DNA of 15,081 nt, taken from assembly GCA_030838245.1 (NCBI GenBank), contig JAUTXB010000141.1, forward strand, positions 1 through 15,081, written 5' to 3'. The notes beneath the pieces were generated by a model, which was not told where the DNA came from, did no database searches, and saw only the letters and a list, made by a program, of their open reading frames with translations. The first letter of the stretch is position 1. Every line of letters starts with the position of its first letter. Shown piece by piece: positions 1 to 6,733 of the stretch. Source of the stretch: Acidimicrobiaceae bacterium (GTDB lineage Bacteria; Actinomycetota; Acidimicrobiia; Acidimicrobiales; RAAP-2). The position numbers were made by a program, and so were the translations under genes.

Positions 1-325
1 CGCACGCCGGGCAGATGCGAAGCAGCCGGGTGCTCACCAGCTCGAAGTTGGTGATGATGTCTTCCATGATGGCGCCGTTCGCCGCCCACTCCTTGGCGTG
101 CTTGTGGTAGGTGTCCATGTGCCAATCGTTGAGCGCATCCTTGCTGGCCCATAGGCTCACCTCGTTGAACCAGTTGGGCTCGTCGGGGTGGGTCCACCAG
201 GTGAGATGGAGGAACCCCGGTTTGGACATGAGGTGATGGCGGACATTCCCGAACACCACCTGGAACTTCTCGTAGGAATCAGGACTCGAGAAGCGCACAC
301 GCTGCATGCTCATGTAGACGGCCAT
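1..325 (-). CDS. ABM-fold small protein (antibiotic biosynthesis monooxygenase/heme-degrading-like), 3' end outside window
   Basis: The reading frame is open on the minus strand from an ATG at 325 to the left edge, giving 108 codons with no stop, so the C-terminus is missing. The start is supported by AAGGAG about 8 nt upstream (complement of 335-341). The beginning reads MAVYMSMQRVRFSSPDSYEK, followed by a stretch with KPGF, HLTWW, WFNEVSLWASKDAL and DWH. Short N-terminal strand, 'KPGF' and 'SLWAS...' blocks are typical of the dimeric alpha+beta barrel (ABM) superfamily, whose members are small cytoplasmic mono-oxygenases or heme/substrate-binding proteins. Near the edge is a CPAC pair of cysteines, unusual for a plain ABM domain, which might bind metal. 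It lies 60 bp downstream of the USP-like gene on the same strand and is probably the last visible gene of the leftward operon. The family is a fold-level guess, and no substrate can be assigned. Confidence 0.6.
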   Translation of the reverse strand, partial: MAVYMSMQRVRFSSPDSYEKFQVVFGNVRHHLMSKPGFLHLTWWTHPDEPNWFNEVSLWASKDALNDWHMDTYHKHAKEWAANGAIMEDIITNFELVSTRLLRICPAC

Positions 326-385
326 GGCATCTTCTCCTTGGATTCTCGTTGGACGGAGTGGGTTGTATCGGTTTAGGGCTGGCGA

Positions 386-961
386 TCAGGTGGCGAGCTG
401 CACGGTGATCTCGGTCCCCACCCGGCGTCGAATGTCTTTGACCGGGTCTCCTTCGATGACCTGGCGCCACCGGGGCGACGGAGGCGCGCACACGAGCACG
501 TAGCGCACCCCTCGCGCCTCAGCGGCCCGGGCGATGGTCTTGCCCGGCTTCCGGGACACCGCCACCTGCCCCCAGGCTTCGTGCCCGGTTCGCTCAATGG
601 ACTTGATCGCTCGCTCGACCTGCGCCCGCTGGACGTCCATCTCCTTGGTCGTCGGCAGCAGGCCGGGGTTGGGGAGCCCGTAGGCCGATCCGTAGATCCG
701 TGCGATGGTGATGACCGCCACCGCCCCGCCGCCGCTCAGCTGTACGGCCTCTTGGATGGCGGTCTTGGGGAACGGTCCGCCGTGAGAGGCGAGCAGGACG
801 ACCGACGATTGCGACGGTTGTGGATCGAACCGTCCCTTTCTCCTGAAGATGCGAGAGAAGCCGGTACGGCGCGCCCTCGAGTCGTTGGCGAAGTCGGCCG
901 CGCCGGGAACGGTCACGTCGGGCGAACTGTTGCCTGCAGGGGCGGCGCTCACGGTGGTCAC
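386..961 (-). CDS. Universal stress protein-like small protein coupled to the permease
   Basis: This is a 191-residue cytoplasmic protein. An N-terminal tail of about 50 residues is basic (RARR, FRRKGR) and probably disordered. A single alpha/beta domain follows, with a first strand SSVVLLASHGG, a central AVAVITIARIYGSAYG, a helix TTKEMDVQRAQVERAIKSIE and a late strand VRYVLVCAPP. This order resembles the UspA/adenine-nucleotide alpha-hydrolase-like fold, but I do not see the classical GxxG...G(S/T) ATP-binding signature, so nucleotide binding is doubtful. The start is GTG at 961, overlapping the permease stop as GTGA, with GGAGG about 5 nt upstream, which implies translational coupling. USP-like proteins encoded right after a transporter often act as accessory or regulatory partners; that role is inference here. 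Confidence 0.62.
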   Translation of the reverse strand: MTTVSAAPAGNSSPDVTVPGAADFANDSRARRTGFSRIFRRKGRFDPQPSQSSVVLLASHGGPFPKTAIQEAVQLSGGGAVAVITIARIYGSAYGLPNPGLLPTTKEMDVQRAQVERAIKSIERTGHEAWGQVAVSRKPGKTIARAAEARGVRYVLVCAPPSPRWRQVIEGDPVKDIRRRVGTEITVQLAT

Positions 962-2538
962 GGCGCCTCCACCGTGTCGCCCATTTCACTGCTCACCGGG
1001 ACCGGACCGGTGGGGGCGGGATCGTCGAAGTCGATGGCGGCGGCACCTGGCGAGGCGATGGGCTCGTGCATGGTGGCAGCCAAGGCAGATCCCAGACGTC
1101 GGTCGCTCAGCTTTCGCCACCAGTAGAGGGGTACGTAGGCCAGCACGATGATCCCACCCAGGATGAAGAGGAAGTGCGACGTGCCCGGGCCGACCACGAT
1201 CTCCGGCGAGTTCCACCCGCCGAGGACGAAGGTGAAGGCGAGGAACGCCGCCACCAGCAGGGCCACCCACCGGAAGGCTCCGGGCAGGCGGAAGGGGCTT
1301 ATCCGCTCCTTTTGATACTGCCGCATCACGAAGTACCCGACCAATGCCGGGATGACGGCCACCAGGTAGCCAACGTTGGAGAAGATGTAGATCCGCACCG
1401 GAGAACCGAACAGGGCGACGACGATGGCGCAGACCACGTTGAAGGCCATGGCCCGGTCGGGGACGTGATGGCGGTTCTTGTGCATGAACCACCGGGGCAA
1501 CAGCGCGTCCTCTGAGGCCTGGAACAGCGATCTCCCCACTCCCATGATGGCGTTGAGGACGGAGAGCAGTAGAGCGAACACCAGCGGAATGCCGATCACG
1601 TACTTGACCCATTGCGAGTTGCCGAAGATGTGGTCGCAGAAACTGGTGTACAAGGTCAGTGGGTCGGCCGTCTTCAACGAGGCGCCGAGGACAGCCACGA
1701 AGACGACGGCGGTGGCGATGTAGATGAACACGCCATAGGCCCCCTCGGCGGTGAGGGCGATCTTGGCGTCCCGACCAGGATCGCGGCACTCACCCACGTA
1801 ACAGGCCGCCGCTTCCATGGCCAGCGCGTTCCAGGAGATCACGAAGATCCATGCCATGAAGAACGTGAGGCTGGCTGTTTTCGGATCGGCGAAGTGGAAG
1901 CCCGATACATTCGACCAGTGGAAGGTGCTCGGCTTGAAGGCGGGCAGGATGACCAACAGGGTCAGCGGCACCATGGAGACGATTCCGAGAACGGTGGCGA
2001 AGACGGCGCCGAGGCGGATGCCCAGGTAGCAGGGGACGTACAGCGCCACCAGCCCGATGACGGTGATGATCAGGACCCCGATGGTGACCGGCGTGCCCAC
2101 GCTACCGAGGGGAAGGACCGAACGACCGAGCGGCACGTGGAAGAGCACGGCGATGTAGCCGGCGGCCAAGAGCATGTTGATGGGCGCAACCGGGAACCAG
2201 CCCAGCCAGTAGCCCCAGCCCGAAACCCCGCCGATGTGACGAGCCACCCCGTGGCCCAAGGGCTTGAAGGCGTCGTAGGCGAACGAGGGGAGCCCGCCCG
2301 TGCGGTGAGGCAGCATCGCCGCCATCTCGGCCATGCACAGGCACAAGAACATGCCCAGCACCACAACCAAGGCGATGGCCGGGATGGCTGCCGCTCCCAT
2401 CGAGGACACGGCGAAGGGCACGATTCCGGTGACCAAGATGGTGCCGGCCAGCCCGATGACGAAGGCGCCCCACCAGTTGGTCCCCCGGTGAAGGGAGGTC
2501 TCGATCTCGGGTGTGGTGCCCGTGGTCTCTGTGCTCAT
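958..2538 (-). CDS. APC-superfamily amino acid/amine permease
   Basis: This is a 526-residue inner-membrane protein with about 12 hydrophobic segments. The first two are near residues 24-46 and 50-72, and the last two near 424-445 and 455-475. A hydrophilic tail of about 50 residues rich in Pro, Ala and Asp follows. Family marks are the glycine-rich first helix (VIGLAGTILVTG), GGLPSFAYDAF after helix 2, NALAMEAAACYVGE in helix 6 followed by RDP, and GRSLFQASEDALLPRWF after helix 8, the APC 'R..a.A.dg.lP' block. APC carriers import amino acids, polyamines or ethanolamine by proton or sodium symport or by exchange. The start at 2538 has AAGGAG 6-7 nt upstream (complement of 2545-2550). The gene lies 138 bp downstream of the glnT-like ligase, as PuuP-type permeases lie beside gamma-glutamyl-amine ligases, so the substrate is probably the amine handled here. 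The exact substrate is unknown. Confidence 0.9.
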   Translation of the reverse strand: MSTETTGTTPEIETSLHRGTNWWGAFVIGLAGTILVTGIVPFAVSSMGAAAIPAIALVVVLGMFLCLCMAEMAAMLPHRTGGLPSFAYDAFKPLGHGVARHIGGVSGWGYWLGWFPVAPINMLLAAGYIAVLFHVPLGRSVLPLGSVGTPVTIGVLIITVIGLVALYVPCYLGIRLGAVFATVLGIVSMVPLTLLVILPAFKPSTFHWSNVSGFHFADPKTASLTFFMAWIFVISWNALAMEAAACYVGECRDPGRDAKIALTAEGAYGVFIYIATAVVFVAVLGASLKTADPLTLYTSFCDHIFGNSQWVKYVIGIPLVFALLLSVLNAIMGVGRSLFQASEDALLPRWFMHKNRHHVPDRAMAFNVVCAIVVALFGSPVRIYIFSNVGYLVAVIPALVGYFVMRQYQKERISPFRLPGAFRWVALLVAAFLAFTFVLGGWNSPEIVVGPGTSHFLFILGGIIVLAYVPLYWWRKLSDRRLGSALAATMHEPIASPGAAAIDFDDPAPTGPVPVSSEMGDTVEAP

Positions 2539-2592
2539 AACGTGCTCCTTGGCTAAGCGGACGTTGGGAGCGCCCTAGCTTCAGTGCGGCAG

Positions 2593-2692
2593 GTCAGAAG
2601 GGGCTCGGGTCAGAACGGGCTCGGGGTCAGAACAGGCTCGGGGTCAGAACGGGCTCGGGTCAGAACGGGCTCGGGGTCAGAACAGGCTCAGG
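2593..2692. repeat. Two-level tandem repeat starting in the 3' end of the glnT-like gene
   Basis: Six head-to-tail units of 16-17 bp, consensus GTCAGAACGGGCTCGGG on the plus strand, start at 2593, 2609, 2626, 2643, 2659 and 2676. Lengths are 16, 17, 17, 16, 17 and 17. They form two 50-bp triplets, 2593-2642 and 2643-2692, that differ at only two positions. The sixth unit contains the last codons and TGA stop of the glnT-like gene (complement of 2677-2679), so the array looks like repeated duplication of the gene's 3' end into the spacer before the permease. Units run in one direction without inverted complements, so I see no hairpin. There are no spacers, so it is not a CRISPR. Confidence 0.93.
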
Positions 2693-4089
2693 TAGCGATC
2701 GATCTCCCACGGCGACACCTGGGCGTGATAGGCGCGGAACTCGGCCCGCTTGACGTCGATGAAGTAGTCGACGTAGTCGCCTTGGGGGGTCTTGCCCAGC
2801 GCATCGCGGAGGACGACATCGCCCTCGAGATTGTCGAGCGCCTCAGGGAGGGTGGTCGGGAGCATTCGCAGTCCTCGTTCGGCAGCGACTTCCTTGTCGA
2901 TGGCCAACAGGTTGGAGCCGCAGGGCTCACCGGGATCGAGCTGTCGGGCGATTCCATCCAGCCCCGCCGCGATCTGGGCGGTCAGGGCCAGATAGGGGTT
3001 GGCCGCACCGTCGATGCACCGGTTCTCCACCCGGCCCGGTTCGGGCACCCGGAGCATCTGGGTCCGGTCGTTGCCTCCGTAGGTGGCATAGGCCGGTGAC
3101 CAGGCGGCGCCAGAATTGGGTGCTCCCGCACCCAATCGTTTGTAGGAGTTGACCGTCGGGCAGGCCAGAGCGGTCAGTGCCGGCGCGTGGGCCAACAGCC
3201 CGCCGATGTAGTGGTATGCCAGTTCCGAAAGGCCGAGGCCCCGGGGGTCGTTGGGCTCGAGGCACAACTCGGTGGTCCCGTCGGGGTCCCACAAGCTGGT
3301 GTGCATGTGCATGCCGTTCCCGGTCAGGTGCTGGAAGGGCTTGGGCATGAATGTGGCGAGCATGCCGGCGTCGGCGGCCAGGCAGTGAACCATGTACCGG
3401 AAAACCACGATCCGGTCGGCCGTGACCATCGGCTCGGCATAGCGGAAGTTCTGCTCGAACTGACCGTTGCCGTCCTCGTGGTCACTGGCGTAGTTGGCCC
3501 AGCCCAGCTCGGTCTGGAATCGGGCCACCGAGGTCAGGTGGTCGTACATGCGGGTGAGCGCCCTGGCGTCGTAACAGGGCATGGCCGAGGAGTCCCGTGC
3601 ATCGGCCACCTCGATCTGGCCGTCGGGTCCCTGACGGATCAGGAAGTACTCGACCTCGGCCCCAGCCCGCATCGACAGGCCGGCCTCGGCCAACCGATCG
3701 AGGGTGCGCCGGAGTATGACCCGGGGGGCATAGGGCCAGAGCTCCCCCTCGCACGTCGGGTCGCACTGGACGATGCCGAGGCCGGGTCGCCAAGGGGCGG
3801 GCATGTAGGACGCCAGGTCGGGCATGGCCAGCAGATCCGGCGAGGCCGGCGTCTGGCCCATAGGTCCGGCGGCGAAGCCGGCGAACCCAGCGCCGTCGGC
3901 CAGGAGTTGGTCCAGCGCCGTGACCGGGACCAGCTTGGCGCAGGGCTTTCCGTGCATGTCCACGAACATGGCGAAGAGGAATTCGATCTCGTCCTCGGCC
4001 AAGGCCCGCTCGAAGTCATCGCGGTTGGACGGGGCGGAACGTCCGGAGCCGGTCGATGGGGCCAAGCTCAACACGGAGGACATATCCAT
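2677..4089 (-). CDS. glnT: Type III glutamine synthetase-like ligase (GlnT / gamma-glutamylmethylamide synthetase family)
   Basis: This 470-residue cytoplasmic protein has the full glutamine synthetase catalytic set. D44 lies in FVDMHGKP, E145/E147 in GAEVEYF, and H204/E205 and E212 in DHEDGNGQFEQNF. H261 and H263 lie in TGNGMHMHTSLW, and R353/E355/R357 in GRVENR. The signatures PCYDARAL, SDHEDGNGQFE, ATFMPKPF and NSYKRLGAGAPNSGAAWSP are those of the GlnT/GmaS group. That group joins glutamate to ammonia or methylamine with ATP. The flap glutamate of ordinary GlnA is replaced (N325/S326 region), which favours an amine rather than ammonia as acceptor. The start at 4089 has AGGAG 7 nt upstream (complement around 4097-4103); an internal Met at 4083 is the alternative. 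The gene is first in the leftward operon, ahead of the permease. A gmaS-like role is favoured by the MgsABC-type genes on the other side of the promoter region. Substrate not proven. Confidence 0.88.
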   Translation of the reverse strand: MDMSSVLSLAPSTGSGRSAPSNRDDFERALAEDEIEFLFAMFVDMHGKPCAKLVPVTALDQLLADGAGFAGFAAGPMGQTPASPDLLAMPDLASYMPAPWRPGLGIVQCDPTCEGELWPYAPRVILRRTLDRLAEAGLSMRAGAEVEYFLIRQGPDGQIEVADARDSSAMPCYDARALTRMYDHLTSVARFQTELGWANYASDHEDGNGQFEQNFRYAEPMVTADRIVVFRYMVHCLAADAGMLATFMPKPFQHLTGNGMHMHTSLWDPDGTTELCLEPNDPRGLGLSELAYHYIGGLLAHAPALTALACPTVNSYKRLGAGAPNSGAAWSPAYATYGGNDRTQMLRVPEPGRVENRCIDGAANPYLALTAQIAAGLDGIARQLDPGEPCGSNLLAIDKEVAAERGLRMLPTTLPEALDNLEGDVVLRDALGKTPQGDYVDYFIDVKRAEFRAYHAQVSPWEIDRYLSLF

Positions 4090-4122
4090 CGCCCTTCTCC
4101 TCGGTTTGGGTCAACAGCGTCT

Positions 4123-4137
4123 TGCAACAACGTTGCA
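4123..4137 (-). promoter_or_regulatory. Palindromic operator candidate upstream of the glnT-like gene
   Basis: TGCAAC-AAC-GTTGCA is a perfect inverted repeat with 6-bp arms, 34-48 bp upstream of the glnT-like start. Read on the gene's strand its core is GCAACGTTGTTGC. This matches 11 of 13 bases with GCAACGCTGTTTC upstream of the second GS gene (10392-10404), and resembles the copy at 4280-4292. Position and symmetry suggest a dimeric regulator site. The regulator is not known; the XRE-cupin protein in this window is the obvious candidate. Confidence 0.5.
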
Positions 4138-4142
4138 CCAGA

Positions 4143-4172
4143 GGAAACCATTGTGGGTTACCGCACGGTTAC
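4143..4172. promoter_or_regulatory. GGAAACC/GGTTACC imperfect inverted repeat with GGTTAC direct repeat
   Basis: In the divergent spacer, GGAAACC (4143-4149) faces GGTTACC (4156-4162) across 6 bp with one mismatch in the arms. GGTTAC is then repeated directly at 4156-4161 and 4167-4172, an 11-bp period of about one helical turn. This looks like a protein-binding region between the two divergent start sites. A related GAAACC/GGTTTC palindrome lies at 4256-4272. Function is inferred only from symmetry and location. Confidence 0.3.
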
Positions 4173-4186
4173 GAAGTGTTGCCTCA

Positions 4187-4250
4187 CCGTTAACAACTGA
4201 CGGAGTCCGGTTCAGATGGTGTGCTGCTCCCGTGTGCCGGTCCGTTAACA
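4187..4250 (+). promoter_or_regulatory. Two CCGTTAACA elements in the divergent promoter region
   Basis: CCGTTAACA occurs at 4187-4195 and 4242-4250, 55 bp apart. A related CCGATTAACACG lies at 10329-10340 upstream of the second GS gene. Each contains TTAACA, one base from the -35 consensus TTGACA, and the core GTTAAC is itself palindromic. They may be -35 elements or binding sites. No convincing TAnnnT -10 sits at the right spacing for the second copy (4269-4274 reads TTTCAT), so promoter assignment is weak. Confidence 0.3.
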
Positions 4251-4255
4251 CGGTG

Positions 4256-4272
4256 GAAACCCGGGCGGTTTC
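4256..4272. promoter_or_regulatory. Perfect inverted repeat GAAACC-N5-GGTTTC upstream of the PPOX-family gene
   Basis: GAAACCcgggcGGTTTC is a perfect palindrome with 6-bp arms, ending 23 bp before the ATG at 4296. GGAAACC also occurs upstream of the second GS gene (10365-10371), followed after about 20 bp by the GCAAC...GTTTC motif, the same order as here. It is a candidate operator in the divergent promoter region. Which protein binds it cannot be told from sequence. Confidence 0.4.
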
Positions 4273-4279
4273 ATTCCAT

Positions 4280-4292
4280 GCAACACTGTTTC
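4280..4292 (+). promoter_or_regulatory. GCAAC-N3-GTTTC motif directly upstream of the PPOX-family start
   Basis: GCAACACTGTTTC ends 3 bp before the ATG at 4296. It is 12/13 identical to GCAACGCTGTTTC at 10392-10404 and close to the palindrome at 4123-4137. No Shine-Dalgarno sequence precedes the ATG; the segment CACTGT (4284-4289) could serve as a poor -10 for a leaderless mRNA. A regulator bound here would cover the transcription or translation start. Confidence 0.42.
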
Positions 4293-4295
4293 CTA

Positions 4296-4988
4296 ATGAG
4301 CGAACCATCGTCGGAACGGACAGAGCCGTCGTCGGAACGAGCGACTGTCCACCGCTACGCCCATCGCGCCGCCTACGACCGGGCCACCATCGACGCCATC
4401 TTGGACGAGGGCCTGGTCTGCCACGTCGGCCTGCAGACCGACAAAGGGTTCCCGGTCGTCATCCCGTTGGCTTACGGGCGACAGGACGATGTCGTCTACC
4501 TGCACGGATCGGCGGCCAGCAGATTGTTCCGCACCGCCCGGGCCGACCGGGTCGAGATCTGCATGACGGTGACAATCGTGGACGGCCTGGTCGTCGCCCG
4601 GTCGACGTACAACACCGATATCAACTACCGCTCGGTCGTGCTCCTGGGCGGTGCAACGGAGGTCTGCGACCTCGACGAGAAGGCCCGTGGTCTCGAGGCG
4701 CTGGTTGAGCACGTGATCCCCGGCCGGACAGCAGACGCTCGTGTCCCCACCGAGAAGGAATTGCGGGCCACCATGCTGTTGCGGCTACCCATCCTCGAGG
4801 CCTCGGCCAAGGTCAGGACCGGCTGGCCCGAGGACAACGAAGAGGACTATGGCTTGCCCATCTGGGCGGGCGTGGTCCCCATGCGGACTCGCTACGAGGG
4901 CCCTTTGCCCGATCCGCAGCTGCGCAACCCGTTGGCCGCCCCGTCCTACACCGTCACCTACGCGCGGCCCAGCGTGGGCTCGTCGTGA
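4296..4988 (+). CDS. Pyridoxamine 5'-phosphate oxidase-family flavoprotein (NimA-like split barrel)
   Basis: This 230-residue cytoplasmic protein has an FMN-binding split-barrel fold. Recognisable blocks are AYDRATIDAILDEGLVCHVG, FPVVIPLAYGR, VVYLHGSAASRLFR, the strand EICMTVTIVDGLVVARS, and NYRSVVLLGGATEV. In the C-terminal half are PILEASAKVRTGWPEDNEEDYGLPIWAGVVP. This combination is typical of the COG3467/NimA-like group, whose members bind flavin and have few known physiological substrates. The ATG at 4296 is chosen because family homology begins soon after it; the frame is open back to 4221 but covers the promoter motifs. The N-terminus carries a tandem 7-residue duplication (EPSSERT, EPSSERA). 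No ribosome-binding site is seen. It opens the rightward cluster, 138 bp ahead of the MgsA-like gene. Its role in the pathway is unclear: it might reduce or oxidise an intermediate or sense flavin. Confidence 0.82.
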   Translation: MSEPSSERTEPSSERATVHRYAHRAAYDRATIDAILDEGLVCHVGLQTDKGFPVVIPLAYGRQDDVVYLHGSAASRLFRTARADRVEICMTVTIVDGLVVARSTYNTDINYRSVVLLGGATEVCDLDEKARGLEALVEHVIPGRTADARVPTEKELRATMLLRLPILEASAKVRTGWPEDNEEDYGLPIWAGVVPMRTRYEGPLPDPQLRNPLAAPSYTVTYARPSVGSS

Positions 4989-4996
4989 CGGCGTCA
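4986..4996. other. Short perfect palindrome overlapping the PPOX-family stop codon
   Basis: TGACG-G-CGTCA starts at the TGA stop of the PPOX-family gene. The stem is too short and no T-run follows, so it is not a convincing terminator. The remaining spacer to 5126 shows no copy of the GCAAC...GTTGC motif and no clear promoter, so the MgsABC-like genes may be read from the 4090-4295 promoter region. Confidence 0.25.
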
Positions 4997-5126
4997 CACT
5001 TCGAGATCGAGGGCTGGGGCCAGTGGTGTATTCGATGGCCTGTTGCTCTACGACGACGGCCGGCGAAGTCAGACCACCCCGCCCGGCGGCCTTTGCTCAG
5101 AGCAGGCGAGTGAGAGGACAAACCGT

Positions 5127-6053
5127 ATGTGTGGCGTGATCGGTCTGCTGATCAAGGATCCTGCCCTCGAGCCGGCGCTGGGCGGGATGCTCGAGCCGAT
5201 GATCGATGCTCTTGCCGACCGGGGACCGGACTCGTCGGGCCTCGCCGTGTACAGCCGCTCCAGCGCCCGCGACGACCACTTATCGCTCGATGGTCCCGAT
5301 CGGCCGGTGAGGATCTCGGTGGGGAGCGATTCGAGCCTGCCCTGGGTGACGCTGTCGGCCGAGGTTGGGGAGCGGTTTGGACCAGCCGTCACCGTCCAGC
5401 CGTTCCCGCACGGTGCACTGATCGAGACTTCGGCCCAGCTGGCCGCTGAGGTGCAGGCCTTCGTAGCTGACCGTTGGCCGGCGGTACGGGTCGTGGCCAC
5501 CGGCGCCGCAGCAGTGGTGGTCAAGGACATCGGTCGCCCCGAGGAGACCTGTCGCCAGATCGGCCTCGCCCACTGGCCGGGCTACCTCGCCGTCGCCCAC
5601 ACGAGGATGGCGACCGAATCGGCGGTCACACTTTTGCACTCCCACCCCTTCGCTCCTGCTCCGGACCTGTGCGTGGTGCACAACGGCTCGTTCTCCAACT
5701 ACGCCAGTGTTCGCCGCTCTCTGCAGGCCCGAGGGGTCGTCTTCGAGTCGGACAACGACTCTGAAGTGGCCGCCCGCCTGCTGGCTGAGCGACTCTCGCT
5801 GGGGGACGATCCGGAAGAGTCGACCCGCTGGGTGATCAAGGAGCTCGACGGATTCTTCACCCTGGTCATCACCACCGCCACCGCGATGTCGGTGGTCCGC
5901 GATCCGTTCGCCTGCAAGCCGGCCGTCGTGGCCGAGACGGCCAGGTACGTCGCCGTCGCCTCGGAGTACCGGGCCCTGGCCCATCTACCCGACATCTCGA
6001 CGGCCACCGTCTTCGAGCCACGACCTGCGGAGGTCTACACGTGGACCTGCTGA
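5127..6053 (+). CDS. mgsA: Class II glutamine amidotransferase subunit, MgsA/GlxB-like
   Basis: This 308-residue protein begins MCGVIGLL, so Met removal would expose Cys2, the N-terminal nucleophile of class II (Ntn) amidotransferases. That fixes the start at 5127 and rules out the longer frame from 5043; GAGAGGA lies about 9 nt upstream. Other family marks are DRGPDSSGLAVYS (31-43), HTRMATES (158-165) with the substrate-binding Arg160, VVHNGSFSNY (183-192) with N186/G187 as oxyanion residues, and SDNDSEVAARLL (208-219). It corresponds to the glutaminase domain of glutamate synthase as a separate polypeptide. In N-methylglutamate synthase (MgsABC) and in the rhizobial glxBCD set this subunit deamidates glutamine or a gamma-glutamyl-amide. 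The downstream GXGXG gene overlaps its end by 13 bp. Symbol by family and synteny; true substrate unknown. Confidence 0.88.
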   Translation: MCGVIGLLIKDPALEPALGGMLEPMIDALADRGPDSSGLAVYSRSSARDDHLSLDGPDRPVRISVGSDSSLPWVTLSAEVGERFGPAVTVQPFPHGALIETSAQLAAEVQAFVADRWPAVRVVATGAAAVVVKDIGRPEETCRQIGLAHWPGYLAVAHTRMATESAVTLLHSHPFAPAPDLCVVHNGSFSNYASVRRSLQARGVVFESDNDSEVAARLLAERLSLGDDPEESTRWVIKELDGFFTLVITTATAMSVVRDPFACKPAVVAETARYVAVASEYRALAHLPDISTATVFEPRPAEVYTWTC

Positions 6054-6733
6054 GCTGCGACTGCCTGTCGGTACGAGAAGTGAACGCCGCGCTGCGGTCC
6101 CTGCCGCCCGGGTCTTCGGCAAGCGTCCTACAGCCCCGGGGCCGTCACAACCTGGCCGTAGGGCTGGCCGACCCGGTGTCGGTCACGATCGAGGGCAATG
6201 CCGGGTACTTCATCGGCGGCCTGTGCGGGACCAGCGGCGGCGAAGGTCCCGACATCGTCGTCGACGGCTTCGTCGGCTGGTCGGTGGGCGAAAACCTCAT
6301 GGGAGGCTCGGTCCGGGTCCGGGGCAGCGCGTCCCAGAGCGCCGGGTCGAGCGCCCGAGGCGGGACCATCGCCATCGAGGGCGATGCGTCGCTCCGAGCC
6401 GGCATCTCGCTGAAGGGGGGCACCGTGGCCATCGCCGGTGATGCCGGCGCCATGACCGGGTTCATGGCCCAGGCGGGCACCATCCTCATCGGCGGTGACG
6501 CCGGCCACGGGCTCGGCGACTCGTTGTACGAGGCGGTGATCTACGTCGGGGGATCGATCGCCTCCTTGGGCGCTGACGCACGCGAGGAGGAGTTGACCGA
6601 CGACGATGTGTTGGCGGTCAAGGGGTTGGTGGGGCGCACCGGTTTTGACCACATCGACCCCAACCGGGTCCGACGGGTGGGGTCGGCCCGCGGGCTCTAC
6701 CACTTCTCCACGCACAACCACGGGGACTACTGA
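6041..6733 (+). CDS. mgsB: GXGXG beta-helix subunit of split glutamate synthase, MgsB/GlxC-like
   Basis: This 230-residue protein is made largely of a right-handed beta-helix. Repeated glycine-rich turns from about residue 45 to 180 include GNAGYFIGGLCG, GSVRVRGSASQSAGS, GTIAIEGDAS, GTVAIAGDAGAMTG, GTILIGGDAGHGLG and VIYVGGSIASLG. This matches the C-terminal GXGXG domain of the glutamate synthase large subunit, a structural element that holds the amidotransferase and FMN domains together. The start is GTG at 6041 with GGAGG 8 nt upstream, overlapping the MgsA-like gene by 13 bp. Its stop overlaps the next ATG as TGATG. The tight packing argues for a stoichiometric complex with both neighbours. 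No catalytic residues are expected. Confidence 0.9.
   Translation: MDLLSCDCLSVREVNAALRSLPPGSSASVLQPRGRHNLAVGLADPVSVTIEGNAGYFIGGLCGTSGGEGPDIVVDGFVGWSVGENLMGGSVRVRGSASQSAGSSARGGTIAIEGDASLRAGISLKGGTVAIAGDAGAMTGFMAQAGTILIGGDAGHGLGDSLYEAVIYVGGSIASLGADAREEELTDDDVLAVKGLVGRTGFDHIDPNRVRRVGSARGLYHFSTHNHGDY

Noticed and set aside
1612..2556. A 314-codon frame on the plus strand antisense to the permease
   Set aside because: His/Gly/Asp-rich composition with no domain; the opposite strand has a clear 12-helix APC permease.
2593..2692. CRISPR array or rho-independent terminator
   Set aside because: Repeats are contiguous without spacers and in one orientation, with no stem-loop or T-run.
2677..4089. Housekeeping GlnA for ammonia assimilation
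   Set aside because: Motifs are those of the GlnT/GmaS group, the flap Glu is missing, and the context is a permease and Mgs-like genes.
4221..4295. Earlier start for the PPOX-family protein
   Set aside because: The added 25 residues lack family similarity and would cover the inverted repeat and the GCAAC motif; ATG 4296 fits better.
5043..5126. Earlier start for the class II amidotransferase
   Set aside because: The catalytic Cys must be residue 2, which requires the start at 5127.
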